Positions 1 through 9,156 of a stretch of DNA of 64,000 nt are shown in pieces. Under the pieces are notes generated by a model. It worked only from the letters and a program-made list of their open reading frames with translations. It had not been told where the DNA came from and made no database searches. Both the position numbers and the translations under genes were made by a program. The number at the start of each line of letters is the position of its first letter. Position 1 is the first letter of the stretch. The DNA is from Noviluteimonas sp052115395 (GTDB taxonomy: Bacteria; Pseudomonadota; Gammaproteobacteria; Xanthomonadales; Xanthomonadaceae): the NCBI GenBank assembly GCA_052115395.1, contig JBFRGO010000001.1; one strand, written 5' to 3'.

Positions 1-1481
1 GCGCGCGTTTGCGTTATCCCGATGCGCGCGCCGAAGGCGGTCGCGTCGATCTCAACGGCGTCACCCTGCCCGGCATGCCCGCGATCGTCGTCGGCAGCAA
101 CGGGCATGTCGCATGGGGTTTCACCAACGGCTACATCGACAACGCCGACTGGGGACGCCTGGTGAAGTGCGGCGATGCGCGCTATCGCATCGGTGACGCG
201 TGCGTGCCCTTGGCGGTGCATCGCGAGCGCATCGACGTGGCGGGCGGCGCGCCGGTCGACATCGCCGTCGAAGAATCGCCGTGGGGGCCGGTGCTTGCGG
301 AGGCCGAGAATGGCGATGCACTGGCGCTGCGCTGGTCGGCGCACTTGGCCGGGTCCTTGCGCTTGGGGTTCATGGACATGGCGTATGCGCGCGATGTCGA
401 CGATGCCCTGCTGCGTGCGAATCGCGCCGCGATTCCGGCGCAGAACCTGCTGGTCGCGGGCAAGAAGGACATCGCGTGGCGCGTGATCGGCCCATTGCCG
501 CAACGCGTGGCCGGTTGCGATGCACCGATGCCCGATGCAGGAACATGCGCGCCCTGGGGCGTGCGGCTGGACGCCTCGCCCGTGGTGGCGCGGCCGATTT
601 CCGCGCGCCTGTGGAGCGCGAACGCGCGCGTCATCCAGGATCGTCCGGGCGCGGCGCGCCTGTACGACGGCAACTTCTGGCTCGGCGTGCGCGCGAACCG
701 GATCAAGCACGATCTGTTCGAGCGCCCGCAGTTCGACGAACGCGCGTTGCTCGCGATCCAGCTCGACGATCGCGCGGTGTTCCTGCAGCGTTGGTGGGAA
801 CTCCTGCAATCGCAGGCGAAGGCCGACGGCACGCCCGCGCTGCATGCGCTGGCGGAAGCGTCGCGCCACTGGGAAGGCCGCGCCGAGCCCTCGTCGGTGA
901 GCTTCCGCATCGCGAAGGCATGGCGGCGCGCGGTGCACGATCGCCTGGCCGACGGGCTGACCGCGCCGGCGCAGGCCGAACTCGGGCAGGACTTCACGAT
1001 GCCGCAGATGCCGCAATTCGAAGGCGTTGCGTGGCCGCTCGTCTCGCAGCGGCCGATGCATCTGTTGCCACGGCGCTACGCGACGTGGACGGCGTTGTTC
1101 GAAGATGCGGCGAAGGAAGTGCGCGCGGACCTGGAACACGAAGGCCCGCTTGCCGAGCGCACCTGGGGCGAGGCGAACACCGCGCGCATCTGTCATCCGT
1201 TGGCGCGTGCCTTGTTCTTCGCGCGCCGAGTGTTGTGCATGCCGGCGCAGGCGCTGGATGGCGATGCAACGACGCCCCGGGCGCAATCGCCCGACAACGG
1301 CGCCTCCGAACGCATGGTGGTCTCGCCGGGCCACGAAGCCGAGGGGATCTTCCACATGCCCGGTGGACAGAGCGGCAGTCCGCTGTCGCCGTATTGGGGC
1401 GCGGGACACGAAGACTGGGTACAGGGGCGACCGACGCCGTTTCTCCCGGGCCCGACGGAACACACGCTGACGCTGAAATAG
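1..1481 (+). CDS. Penicillin acylase family protein, C-terminal part (5' truncated by window edge)
   Basis: This is an Ntn-hydrolase of the penicillin/acyl-homoserine-lactone acylase family, which cleaves amide bonds of acylated substrates, usually in the periplasm. The reading frame is open from base 3, so the gene starts before the window. About 492 residues of the beta subunit are visible. The segments LPGMPAIVVGSNGHVAWGFT and GGQSGSPLSPYWGAGHEDW are the family's conserved early-beta and C-terminal blocks, and ASERMVV carries a typical region between them. The catalytic N-terminal Ser, signal peptide and alpha subunit lie upstream and cannot be checked. The substrate is unknown: quorum-signal, peptide or beta-lactam side chain are all possible. 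Confidence 0.9.
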   Translation, partial: ARLRYPDARAEGGRVDLNGVTLPGMPAIVVGSNGHVAWGFTNGYIDNADWGRLVKCGDARYRIGDACVPLAVHRERIDVAGGAPVDIAVEESPWGPVLAEAENGDALALRWSAHLAGSLRLGFMDMAYARDVDDALLRANRAAIPAQNLLVAGKKDIAWRVIGPLPQRVAGCDAPMPDAGTCAPWGVRLDASPVVARPISARLWSANARVIQDRPGAARLYDGNFWLGVRANRIKHDLFERPQFDERALLAIQLDDRAVFLQRWWELLQSQAKADGTPALHALAEASRHWEGRAEPSSVSFRIAKAWRRAVHDRLADGLTAPAQAELGQDFTMPQMPQFEGVAWPLVSQRPMHLLPRRYATWTALFEDAAKEVRADLEHEGPLAERTWGEANTARICHPLARALFFARRVLCMPAQALDGDATTPRAQSPDNGASERMVVSPGHEAEGIFHMPGGQSGSPLSPYWGAGHEDWVQGRPTPFLPGPTEHTLTLK

Positions 1482-1579
1482 CGACGTTTCGTCTGCACCA
1501 ACCGGCCGAATCCGAGAAGGGTCGGGGGCAACGCGCCACTACGATTCGGCGGCGTTTCCCTCCCCCCAAGGATTCGAGC

Positions 1580-2227
1580 ATGACCAAATTGAAACTGATC
1601 GCGCTGGCGCTCGCCATCGCGCCGACCACTGCGTTCGCGAGCGACGGCGGCGGCTTTGCGTTCACCGCCGGCTACGGCAACCTCGATGGCGGCGGCAATC
1701 CGCTCGCGGGCCAGGCGATCTCCATGCCGGGCCCGCTGGCGACGATCGACCACGAAGACGGCGACGATGTGTGGAGCCTGTCGGCCTCGTGGTTCATCAA
1801 CGCGCACTGGGCCATCGAAGTGTGGACCGCGCCGGACGCCGGGCAGTCGTTGCACATCGACACCGAATTCGGCCCGGATATCTACCTGGCCTCGTACGAC
1901 TCCTCGCCGGTCACGCTGATGGCGCAGTACCACTTCGGTGGCATGGGGCGCATCACGCCGTTCGTGGGCGCCGGCTGGCATTGGACCAACGTCGGCAGCG
2001 TGTCCACGAACCCGGCCTACGACGAACTCACGGGCCTGGATCTGTCGAACGACAACGGCTTCGCCGCCGTCGCCGGCCTCGATGTCGCCCTGGCCAAGGG
2101 TTGGTTCGCACGCGGCGACGTGCGCTGGATGGATTCCTCGAACGATGTCTCGTCGCTGGAAATCGTCAAGAAGTCGGTCAGCGCCGACAAGGTGTTCTAC
2201 GGCGTATCCATCGGTTATCGCTTCTGA
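1580..2227 (+). CDS. ompW: OmpW family outer membrane protein
   Basis: This is a small eight-stranded outer-membrane beta-barrel of 215 residues. Residues 1-20 form a Sec signal peptide (positive start, hydrophobic core, cleavage after AFA). Family blocks are visible: TLMAQYHFG, ITPFVGAGWHWTNVG and the C-terminal FYGVSIGYRF ending in Phe, the signal for BAM-dependent insertion. OmpW proteins pass small hydrophobic molecules and respond to stress, but the substrate here is unknown. The gene stands alone, 98 nt after the acylase gene and convergent with dapE. The start ATG follows a purine-rich AAGGA at 1569-1573. Confidence 0.85.
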   Translation: MTKLKLIALALAIAPTTAFASDGGGFAFTAGYGNLDGGGNPLAGQAISMPGPLATIDHEDGDDVWSLSASWFINAHWAIEVWTAPDAGQSLHIDTEFGPDIYLASYDSSPVTLMAQYHFGGMGRITPFVGAGWHWTNVGSVSTNPAYDELTGLDLSNDNGFAAVAGLDVALAKGWFARGDVRWMDSSNDVSSLEIVKKSVSADKVFYGVSIGYRF

Positions 2228-2234
2228 GTCGAAC

Positions 2235-2264
2235 GCGCCGGCTCGCTACGCCAGGAGCCGGCGC
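2235..2264. terminator. Convergent hairpin between ompW and dapE
   Basis: A perfect 10-bp stem, GCGCCGGCTC / GAGCCGGCGC, has a 10-nt loop at 2245-2254. It lies just after the ompW stop, and the dapE stop codon (2246-2248) falls in the loop. The left arm lies beyond dapE and the right arm codes for its last residues. There is no strong T-run on either side, so this is a likely but weak bidirectional terminator or 3'-end stabiliser. Confidence 0.55.
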
Positions 2265-3373
2265 ATCAGGGCCAGATAGAGATCCGGGAGCGCCTGGAGG
2301 TCGGCAATCGACACATGTTCGTCGACCTTGTGGATGCTGGCGTTCACCGGCCCGATCTCCACGCATTGCGCCCCAAGCGGCGCAATGAAACGCGCATCCG
2401 ACGTCCCACCGCCGGTGCTTTCCTCCGGCGCGAAGCCGGCGACTTGCGCGAGCACTTCGCGCGCGGCCGCACGCAGCGGACCTTCGGGCGTGTGGAAGGG
2501 CTCGCCGCCGCGATGCCAATGGATCGCGTAATCGAGCGCCTGCTTGCGGAAGATCGCTTCGCACTCGTCTTCCAGCTTCTCCGCGCTCCACCGCGGATTG
2601 AAGCGCAGGTTGAACAGAACCTGCAGTTCCCCGGGAATCACGTTGTTCGCGCCGGTGCCGGCATGGATGTTGCTGATCTGCAGGCTGGTGGGCGGAAAGG
2701 TTTCGAAGCCCTCGTCCCACTTGCGGGCCACGAGTTCGGCGAACGCGGGCAGCGCCTGGTGGATCGGGTTGCGCGCCTTGTCCGGATACGCCACGTGCCC
2801 CTGGATGCCGCGGACGCTCATGGTCGCCGACAACGTGCCGCGGCGGCCGACGCGCAGCAGGTCGCCGAGTTTCGCTTTCGACGAGGGCTCGCCCGTCACG
2901 CACCAGTCGATGCGTTGCCCGCGTTCGCGGAACACATCGGCGACGCGACGCACGCCATCGATGGCGTCGCCCTCTTCGTCGGAGGTCACGAGCATCGCCA
3001 CCGTGCCGCGATGCGAAGGATGCTCGGCGACGAAACGCTCCAGCGCGACGACGAAAGCCGCGACGCTGCCTTTCATGTCGGCCGTACCACGGCCGTACAG
3101 CAGGCCGTCGCGTTCGGTGGGGACGAAGGGATCGCTCGCCCATGCTTCGCGCGGGCCCGGCGGCACGACGTCGGTGTGGCCGAGGAACACCAGTACCGGG
3201 CCATCGCTGCCATGCGTCGCCCACAGGTTGTCGACGTCGCCGAAGCGCAGCGATTCGCATGCGAACCCCGCATGCGACAGACGCTGCGACAGCATCGCCT
3301 GGCAACCCGCATCGTCCGGCGTGACCGACGCGCGTTCGATCAACGCCTTCGTCAACGCGAGCACATCGCTCAC
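2246..3373 (-). CDS. dapE: Succinyl-diaminopimelate desuccinylase
   Basis: This M20-family zinc enzyme hydrolyses N-succinyl-LL-2,6-diaminopimelate to LL-diaminopimelate and succinate in the succinylase branch of lysine and peptidoglycan DAP synthesis. At 375 residues it has the family length. The metal-site blocks are present: FLGHTDVVPPGP, then GRGTADMKGSVAAFV, then SDEEGDAIDG, and STGGGTSDARFI near the C-terminus. The ATG overlaps the stop of the upstream ArsC-like gene by 4 nt, so the two are translationally coupled, as yffB and dapE are in enterobacteria. The last codons lie inside a hairpin. Confidence 0.97.
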   Translation of the reverse strand: MSDVLALTKALIERASVTPDDAGCQAMLSQRLSHAGFACESLRFGDVDNLWATHGSDGPVLVFLGHTDVVPPGPREAWASDPFVPTERDGLLYGRGTADMKGSVAAFVVALERFVAEHPSHRGTVAMLVTSDEEGDAIDGVRRVADVFRERGQRIDWCVTGEPSSKAKLGDLLRVGRRGTLSATMSVRGIQGHVAYPDKARNPIHQALPAFAELVARKWDEGFETFPPTSLQISNIHAGTGANNVIPGELQVLFNLRFNPRWSAEKLEDECEAIFRKQALDYAIHWHRGGEPFHTPEGPLRAAAREVLAQVAGFAPEESTGGGTSDARFIAPLGAQCVEIGPVNASIHKVDEHVSIADLQALPDLYLALMRRLLA

Positions 3374-3729
3374 TTGCGCACTCCGAAGCGCAGCTTGAAG
3401 CCGCTATCGGTGAATCCCTGCGTCACCGTGCCATCGTCGGTCACGACGACCGGGCGGCGGATCAGCTGCGGATATTCCTTCAGCAACAACTGCCATTCCG
3501 GGTCGCTGGCCGGCGTCTTGCGGGCCGGCGGCAGTTCGCGCCACGTGGTCGAAGACTTGTTGATCAACGCCTCCCAGCTCCCCGCCTGCTGCGCCCAGCC
3601 GGCCAGCGTGGCCGCGGACTGGCGGTGGTCGCGATAGTCGACGAAGGTATGTTCGATCCCGAAGCGCTCCAACCAGTTGCGCGCCTTCTTGCAGGTATCG
3701 CAGTTGGACAAGCCGTAGAGAGTGGTCAT
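3370..3729 (-). CDS. ArsC/Spx family (YffB-like) thioredoxin-fold protein
   Basis: This 119-residue thioredoxin-fold protein of the ArsC/Spx/YffB family has an N-terminal beta strand followed by LSNCDTCKKARNWL, giving a CxxC pair at the helix start, and IRRPVVV around the conserved cis-Pro-like region. It lies 3 nt after dapD and overlaps dapE by 4 nt. YffB sits next to dapE in E. coli too, where arsenate reduction has not been shown to be its main role, and glutathione-dependent thiol reduction has been proposed. No ars genes are nearby, so arsenic resistance is unlikely to be its purpose. Confidence 0.88.
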   Translation of the reverse strand: MTTLYGLSNCDTCKKARNWLERFGIEHTFVDYRDHRQSAATLAGWAQQAGSWEALINKSSTTWRELPPARKTPASDPEWQLLLKEYPQLIRRPVVVTDDGTVTQGFTDSGFKLRFGVRK

Positions 3730-3732
3730 CGC

Positions 3733-4617
3733 TTACCCGCGGAGCAATTCGTTGATCGACGTCTTCGCGCGCGTCTTCGCATCGACCTGCTTGACGATCA
3801 CCGCGCAATACAGCGAATGCGTGCCATCGGCCGCGGGCAGCGAACCGGACACGACCACCGAGCCCGGCGGCACGTAACCGTAGGTGATTTCCTTCGTCGC
3901 GCGGTTGTAGATGCGCGTGCTCTGGCCGAGGAAGACGCCCATGCCGATCACGCTGTGGTGGCCGACGACCACGCCTTCGACGACTTCGGAGCGCGCACCG
4001 ATGAAGCAATGATCCTCGATGATCGTCGGCGAGGCCTGCAGCGGCTCCAGCACGCCACCGATGCCCGCGCCGCCGGAAATATGGCAATGCTTGCCCACCT
4101 GCGCGCACGAACCCACCGTCGCCCAGGTATCGACCATCGTGTTCGCGCCCACATGCGCGCCGATGTTCACGAAGCTCGGCATCAACACGACGTCCTTGCC
4201 CAGGTAGGATCCGCGGCGCACCACCGTGCCCGGCACCACGCGCACGCCGAGCTTTCGGAACTGCGATTCGCCGAACCCCTGGAAGCGCAGCGGCACCTTG
4301 TCCCAGAACGGCGCCGGCTCGCCTTCCATCAACGTCATGTCGCGCGTGCGGAAGTACAGCAGCACCGCTTTCTTCAGCCACTCGTTGACCTGCCAGCCGC
4401 CCTTGCCATCGGGCTCGGCGACGCGGAACTCGCCGCTCTCCATGCCTTCGATCACGCGTTCGACCGAGGGGCGCGTGGCCCACTCGATTTCCTCGGGCGT
4501 CAGCATCGTGCGGCGTTCCCACGCACTGTCGATGTGGAACTTCAACTCCTCCACGCTCAGGCCCGGTGCGGGCTGCGGCGCGGCGGCCTTCTTCCTCGTG
4601 GTCTTGCGGACGGTCAT
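3733..4617 (-). CDS. dapD: 2,3,4,5-tetrahydropyridine-2,6-dicarboxylate N-succinyltransferase
   Basis: DapD transfers succinyl from succinyl-CoA to tetrahydrodipicolinate, the committed step of the succinylase DAP pathway. The central and C-terminal region is a left-handed beta-helix of hexapeptide repeats, with GVRVVPGTVVRRGSYLG and GAHVGANTMVDTWATVGSCA visible. At 294 residues it is about 20 longer than the usual 274, because of a Lys/Ala-rich N-terminal extension before LSVEELKFHID. A start nearer that point cannot be excluded. It overlaps glnD by 4 nt and sits one gene upstream of dapE, so two steps of the pathway are in one transcript. Confidence 0.96.
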   Translation of the reverse strand: MTVRKTTRKKAAAPQPAPGLSVEELKFHIDSAWERRTMLTPEEIEWATRPSVERVIEGMESGEFRVAEPDGKGGWQVNEWLKKAVLLYFRTRDMTLMEGEPAPFWDKVPLRFQGFGESQFRKLGVRVVPGTVVRRGSYLGKDVVLMPSFVNIGAHVGANTMVDTWATVGSCAQVGKHCHISGGAGIGGVLEPLQASPTIIEDHCFIGARSEVVEGVVVGHHSVIGMGVFLGQSTRIYNRATKEITYGYVPPGSVVVSGSLPAADGTHSLYCAVIVKQVDAKTRAKTSINELLRG

Positions 4618-7256
4618 CGTGGATCTCCATCGAATAAGGCCGACAGCGCCGCGCGCAGGGCGTCGCGACGCGCGTCGTCGAGCGCCTGGTCGCGCTCGTC
4701 GGTGAGTTGGAAGACATCCTCGGCGCGTGCGCCGAAGGTCGCGATGCGGGCATCGTGCACGCGCAGGCGCTGCGCACGGAAGACTTGCGTGACATCGGCG
4801 AGAAGCCCCGGCCGGTCGGTGCAGACCAGGCTGAGCAAGGTGCGGCGCCCGTCGGCCGCGTCGACGAACCCGATCTGCGGTGCGATGCGGAAGTGTCGCA
4901 GGTGCCGCGGCTGGTTGCGGCGCACCGGCTTGATCGTGTCCAGGTCGGCGACGGCGAGTGCGCCCGCCATGCGGCGTTCGACATCTTCGGCCGCGACCGC
5001 GCGCTGGCCTTCGGCCGGCAGCACTTCGAAGGTATCGAACACGCGCGCATCCGGGCCGTCGAACAGACGCGCCTGCATGATCGCCAGTCCCGCGCGATCC
5101 AGCGTGGCGACGATCGCCGCGAACAGGCCGTCGCGATCGGGCGCGAGCACGAACACTTCCAGCGCACCGATGCGCGCCGCGCCCTGCGCGTTCAAGGTGC
5201 GAGCACTGACCCGCACACCCTCGGCCTTCGCGCCACGCACAACGGTGGCCTGCCAGGCGATCTGGTCGGGCCGCGCGCGCAGGAAGGTTTCATCGGGCAT
5301 CAGCGCGAACAAGCGCTGCGCTTCATCGGACAGGATGCCGAACTCCGCGAGCAACACCTGCGCGGCGGCGCGCGATTCGGCGATGCGATCGGCGGCGGCG
5401 ACCGGATGTTCCAGGCCGCGGCGCAAGGCCAGGCGTGTCGCCGTGTACAGATCGGCCAGCAACCGATCCTTCCACGCGTTCCACAACTTCGGCGACGTGC
5501 CGGCGATGTCGGCGCAGGTCAGCAGATACAACAGGTCGAGCCGTTCGCGATCGGCGACCTCATGCGCGAAGCGATGGATGACCTCCGGGTCGGAGATGTC
5601 CTGCTTCTGCGCGGTCACCGACATCAGCAGGTGCTTGCGCACGAGCCAGGCGATCAATTCGGTGTCGGCCTCGCTCAGGCCGTGCGCGATGCCGAATTCG
5701 CGCGCGTCGACCGCGCCGAGTTCGGAATGGTCGCCGCCCCGCCCTTTCGCGATGTCGTGGAAGAGACCGGCGAGCAGCAACAACTCCGGCTTGCGCAGGC
5801 GCGGGTGGACTTCATGCGCGATCGAGAAGCGCTCGTCCTGCGTGCCGGCGGCGAACCCGGCGATGTTGCGCAGCACCGCGAGCGTGTGCTGGTCGACGGT
5901 GAAGACATGGAACAGGTCGAACTGCATGCGCCCGGAGACCTGCGCGAACGCCGGCAGCCAACGTGCGAGCACGCCGAGCCGGGCAAGACGCGCGACGGTT
6001 TCCACTGCTTGCGGCCCACGCAGCAGCGCAATGAACCGCGCGCGCAACGCCGGCGTCGCGTCGGTATACGCGGGGATCGTGGGCAAGGATTCGGCCAACG
6101 CGCGCGCGGTTTGCGAATGCAGGCCACGGATGCGCGGTTGCGCCGCCCAGGTCGCGAACAACGCGAAGATGGCCGCGGTGTCGCCTTCGGGCCACTGTGG
6201 ATCGCGCGCGGCGAGGTAGCCGCGACGCAATTCGAACGCCGCATCGATCGGCTCGGGCGCGACCTCGCCTTCGAGTTGTTCTTCGAAACGTTGCAGCAAC
6301 CGGTCGTTGATGCGCAGCACGATCGACGCGCTGCGATAGAAGCCCTGCATCATCTGCTCGACGGCGAGCGTGCCGTCGGCGTCGACGTGGCCCAGGCGCG
6401 CGGCCAGCGTCTTCTGGTGATCGAAGCGCAGGCGTTCTTCGCGGCGACCGGCCACCAGGTGCAGGCCGTAGCGCAGGCGTGCGAGTGCGCGGCGCTCGCG
6501 TTCGAGCGTGGCGTATTCGTCGGCGCCCAGTTGCCCGAGCGCGATCATGCCCTGCGCATCGCGCTGGCCGAGTACGCGCAAGGCCATCCAGCGCAGCGTC
6601 TGGATGTCGCGCAGGCCGCCCGGGCCTTCCTTGAGATTGGGTTCGAGATTGTCCGAGGTGTCGCCGAAGCGCGCCTGGCGCACGCGTTGTTCCTCGCGCT
6701 TGGCGCGGAAATATTCGCGCGCGGGCCAGACGTGGCGCGTGTCGATCGCGTGCAGCAGCGCGCGCAGGTCGTGTTCGTCGGCGACCAGCGGGCGCGCTTC
6801 GGACAGGGCGGTGAGCACGGTGATGTCTTCGCGCGCGGCGGCGGTGCATTCGTTGTGCGAGCGCACGGCGTGCCCGGTCGGCAGGCCCGCATCCCAGAGC
6901 AGCGCGAAGAAGCGCGCGAGCGCGTCGTGCTGCGCGGCCTGCGCGTCGGGTTCGGCCAGCACGAGCAGGTCGATGTCCGATTGCGGGTACAACTCGCCGC
7001 GGCCGTAGCCGCCGACGGCGAACAGGGCGAGCTTCGCGTCGTCGGTGATGCATTGCGACCAGGCCTCGCGCACGATCGCATCGACGGCCATCGCGCGGTC
7101 GCGCAGCAGCGTGTCGATGTCTTCGTTGCGGTCGAAGCGCGCGGCGAGTGCGGCGTCGGCCTCGACCAAGCGCGCGCGCGCCTGCATCGCCCATGCGGCG
7201 GGTTCACTCGGCGGCGCAGTCGCCGCCGGCCTGGAGGCGGCGGCGGGGTCGCTCAT
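4614..7256 (-). CDS. glnD: [Protein-PII] uridylyltransferase / uridylyl-removing enzyme
   Basis: This bifunctional nitrogen sensor uridylylates PII under low glutamine and removes UMP when glutamine is high. With the ATG at 7256 it has 880 residues, the family size. Visible order: nucleotidyltransferase motif GGYGRGELYPQSDIDLLVL, a PII-uridylyltransferase linker, the HD hydrolase motif LFHDIAKGRGGDHS, and two C-terminal ACT glutamine-sensing domains (around VFVLAPDRDGLFAAIV and LLSLVCTDRPGLLADVT). A longer open frame upstream lies inside map and was not used. The ATG overlaps the map stop (ATGA), which supports this start. The map-glnD-dapD order matches E. coli. Confidence 0.97.
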   Translation of the reverse strand: MSDPAAASRPAATAPPSEPAAWAMQARARLVEADAALAARFDRNEDIDTLLRDRAMAVDAIVREAWSQCITDDAKLALFAVGGYGRGELYPQSDIDLLVLAEPDAQAAQHDALARFFALLWDAGLPTGHAVRSHNECTAAAREDITVLTALSEARPLVADEHDLRALLHAIDTRHVWPAREYFRAKREEQRVRQARFGDTSDNLEPNLKEGPGGLRDIQTLRWMALRVLGQRDAQGMIALGQLGADEYATLERERRALARLRYGLHLVAGRREERLRFDHQKTLAARLGHVDADGTLAVEQMMQGFYRSASIVLRINDRLLQRFEEQLEGEVAPEPIDAAFELRRGYLAARDPQWPEGDTAAIFALFATWAAQPRIRGLHSQTARALAESLPTIPAYTDATPALRARFIALLRGPQAVETVARLARLGVLARWLPAFAQVSGRMQFDLFHVFTVDQHTLAVLRNIAGFAAGTQDERFSIAHEVHPRLRKPELLLLAGLFHDIAKGRGGDHSELGAVDAREFGIAHGLSEADTELIAWLVRKHLLMSVTAQKQDISDPEVIHRFAHEVADRERLDLLYLLTCADIAGTSPKLWNAWKDRLLADLYTATRLALRRGLEHPVAAADRIAESRAAAQVLLAEFGILSDEAQRLFALMPDETFLRARPDQIAWQATVVRGAKAEGVRVSARTLNAQGAARIGALEVFVLAPDRDGLFAAIVATLDRAGLAIMQARLFDGPDARVFDTFEVLPAEGQRAVAAEDVERRMAGALAVADLDTIKPVRRNQPRHLRHFRIAPQIGFVDAADGRRTLLSLVCTDRPGLLADVTQVFRAQRLRVHDARIATFGARAEDVFQLTDERDQALDDARRDALRAALSALFDGDPR

Positions 7257-8029
7257 AGGTCGTTGTCGTCGCCGGGGACGCGGGTGAGGATCTCGACGCC
7301 ATCGTCGGTCACCACCACCGTGTGCTCCCATTGCGCGGAAAGCTTGCGGTCCTTGGTGACCACGGTCCACCCGTCGGGCAGCAGCTTGGTGTGGCGCGCG
7401 CCTTCGTTGATCATCGGTTCGATCGTGAAGGTCATGCCCGGCTTGAGCACCATGCCTTCGCCCGGGCGCCCGTAATGCAGCACCTGCGGGTCTTCGTGGT
7501 AGATCTTGCCGATGCCGTGGCCGCAGTACTCACGCACCACGCTGAAGCGTTCGCCTTCGGCGTACTGCTGGATCGCATTGCCGATGTCGCCGAGGGTGGC
7601 GCCCGGCTTCACGGTGCGGATGCCGCGGAACATCGCCTCGCGCGTGGTGTCCACCAGCCGCTTGGCCATCACCGACGGCGTGCCGACGTAATACATGCGC
7701 GAGGTATCGCCATGCCAGCCGTCCTTGATGACGGTGACGTCGATGTTGAGGATGTCGCCGTCCTTCAGGACCTTGGCCTCGCTGGGGATGCCATGGCAGA
7801 TGACGTTGTTGACCGACGTGCAGACCGTGGCGGGGAAACCGCGGTAACCCACGTTGGCCGGGATCGCCTGCTGCACGTTGACGATGTGGTCGTGGCAGAT
7901 GCGGTCCAGTTCGGCGGTGGTCACGCCCGGCTTCACGTGCGGGGCGACGACCTGCAGCACCTCGGCGGCCAGGCGGCCGGCGACGCGCATCTTTTCGATG
8001 TCCTCGGGGGACTTGATGGTGATCGACAT
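7253..8029 (-). CDS. map: Methionine aminopeptidase, type I
   Basis: Map removes the initiator Met from nascent proteins. It has 258 residues and the pita-bread fold metal ligands: DILNIDVTVIKDGWHGD (two Asp), CGHGIGKIYHEDP (His), GMTFTIEPMI (Glu) and QWEHTVVVTDDG (Glu). It is the first gene of the minus operon running through dapE and is divergent from rpsB, the usual arrangement in proteobacteria. The 295-nt gap to rpsB must hold promoters for both directions. Confidence 0.98.
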   Translation of the reverse strand: MSITIKSPEDIEKMRVAGRLAAEVLQVVAPHVKPGVTTAELDRICHDHIVNVQQAIPANVGYRGFPATVCTSVNNVICHGIPSEAKVLKDGDILNIDVTVIKDGWHGDTSRMYYVGTPSVMAKRLVDTTREAMFRGIRTVKPGATLGDIGNAIQQYAEGERFSVVREYCGHGIGKIYHEDPQVLHYGRPGEGMVLKPGMTFTIEPMINEGARHTKLLPDGWTVVTKDRKLSAQWEHTVVVTDDGVEILTRVPGDDNDL

Positions 8030-8095
8030 GGGGGGATTATCGCCTCCCGGGGGCCGTCGAAGCCATCACGCCCCCGTCCCGGAGCGTTCCACGGC

Positions 8096-8125
8096 TTGCC
8101 CGCAAGTGCCCGGAACCGCTAGAAT
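8096..8125 (+). promoter_or_regulatory. Predicted sigma-70 promoter of rpsB-tsf
   Basis: A -35-like TTGCCC at 8096-8101 and a -10-like TAGAAT at 8120-8125 are separated by 18 bp. This is the best match in the map-rpsB gap and would start transcription near 8132, leaving a leader of about 190 nt before rpsB. The element is read by eye. Confidence 0.6.
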
Positions 8126-8324
8126 TCCGCTTCTTCCCCGGGCACCTGCCCCCGGAAGCCGCCCACGAGGGGCGCCACCCTCGAATCCACACCTGCCGCA
8201 ACAGCCCGCCCCGGGGTGCCTCGCAAGAGGTTCGGAGGCGGAAGCGCCAGGGAGGCCCAACCCCGGAACCATCGTCCGCCCCAACCCATTGGGCGGCAGG
8301 TTCCACTGTCAGGAGTTACAAGCA
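8126..8324 (+). promoter_or_regulatory. Long rpsB 5' leader, candidate S2 autoregulatory RNA
   Basis: About 190 nt of non-coding, very GC-rich sequence lies between the predicted transcription start and rpsB. In gammaproteobacteria the rpsB leader is structured (the t44/rpsB leader RNA family) and S2 represses its own operon through it. Here the stretch has several G/C tracts able to pair, and AGGAG at 8311-8315 is the ribosome site. Assignment to the family is by position only and no covariance match was possible. Confidence 0.4.
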
Positions 8325-9140
8325 ATGTCCCAGGTCACCATGCGCCAGATGCTGGAAGCCGGCGTCCATTTCGGCCACCAGACGCGCTACTGGAATCCCA
8401 AGATGGGCCCGTACATCTTCGGCGCCCGCGGCAAGATCCATATCATCAACCTCGAGAAGACGATGCCGCTCTTCTCCGACGCGATGAACTTCATTTCGGC
8501 GATCGCGCAGAAGCGCGGCACCATCCTGTTCGTCGGCACCAAGCGCTCGGCGCGCGAAGCGATCAAGGAAGAAGCCACGCGTTGCAGCATGCCGTACATG
8601 ACCCAGCGCTGGCTGGGCGGCACGCTCACCAACTTCCGCACGGTCAAGCAGTCGGTCCAGCGCCTGAAGGAACTGGAAGCCGGCGAAACCGACGGCACGT
8701 TCCAGAAGCTGGTCAAGCACGAAGTGCTCGGCCTGCGCCGTGAGCGCGACAAGCTGGAAGCCTCGCTCGGCGGCATCAAGGACATGAACCGCCTGCCCGA
8801 CGCGCTGTTCGTGATCGACATCGGCCACGAAGACATCGCCGTCAAGGAAGCCAAGAAGCTCGGCATCCCGGTCATCGCCGTCGTCGACACCAACTACGAT
8901 CCGGCCCTGGTCGACTACGCGATCCCGGGCAACGACGACGCCATCCGCGCCGTGCAGCTGTACGCCCGCGCCGCGGCCGACGCCGTGCTCGAAGGCAAGG
9001 CTGCCGCCCCGTCGGCCGCCAACGTCCGCGAAGAAGACTTCGCCGAAGCCGCCGGTGCCGAAGGCGAAGACAAGAAGGGCCCGCGCCGCGCGCCGGCCAA
9101 GAAGCCCGCCCCGCGCAAGCCGGCCGCCAAGGCCGAGTAA
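8325..9140 (+). CDS. rpsB: 30S ribosomal protein S2
   Basis: S2 is a structural protein of the small subunit head-body junction. The start MSQVTMRQMLEAGVHFGHQT is canonical and is preceded by AGGAG at 8311-8315. It has 271 residues, about 30 more than E. coli S2. The extra length is a C-terminal tail that is first acidic and then Lys/Pro/Ala-rich (KKGPRRAPAKKPAPRKPAAK). It is followed by tsf as in nearly all bacteria. Confidence 0.99.
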   Translation: MSQVTMRQMLEAGVHFGHQTRYWNPKMGPYIFGARGKIHIINLEKTMPLFSDAMNFISAIAQKRGTILFVGTKRSAREAIKEEATRCSMPYMTQRWLGGTLTNFRTVKQSVQRLKELEAGETDGTFQKLVKHEVLGLRRERDKLEASLGGIKDMNRLPDALFVIDIGHEDIAVKEAKKLGIPVIAVVDTNYDPALVDYAIPGNDDAIRAVQLYARAAADAVLEGKAAAPSAANVREEDFAEAAGAEGEDKKGPRRAPAKKPAPRKPAAKAE

Positions 9141-9156
9141 GCACCGGCTGTCACGT

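Noticed and set aside
3370..3729. Arsenic resistance reductase
   Set aside because: There is no arsR, arsB or acr3 nearby. Its place next to dapE matches the YffB arrangement.
7257..7370. Longer start of glnD
   Set aside because: The added residues are Arg/Gly/His-rich, lie within map and lack homology. The ATG overlapping the map stop is favoured.
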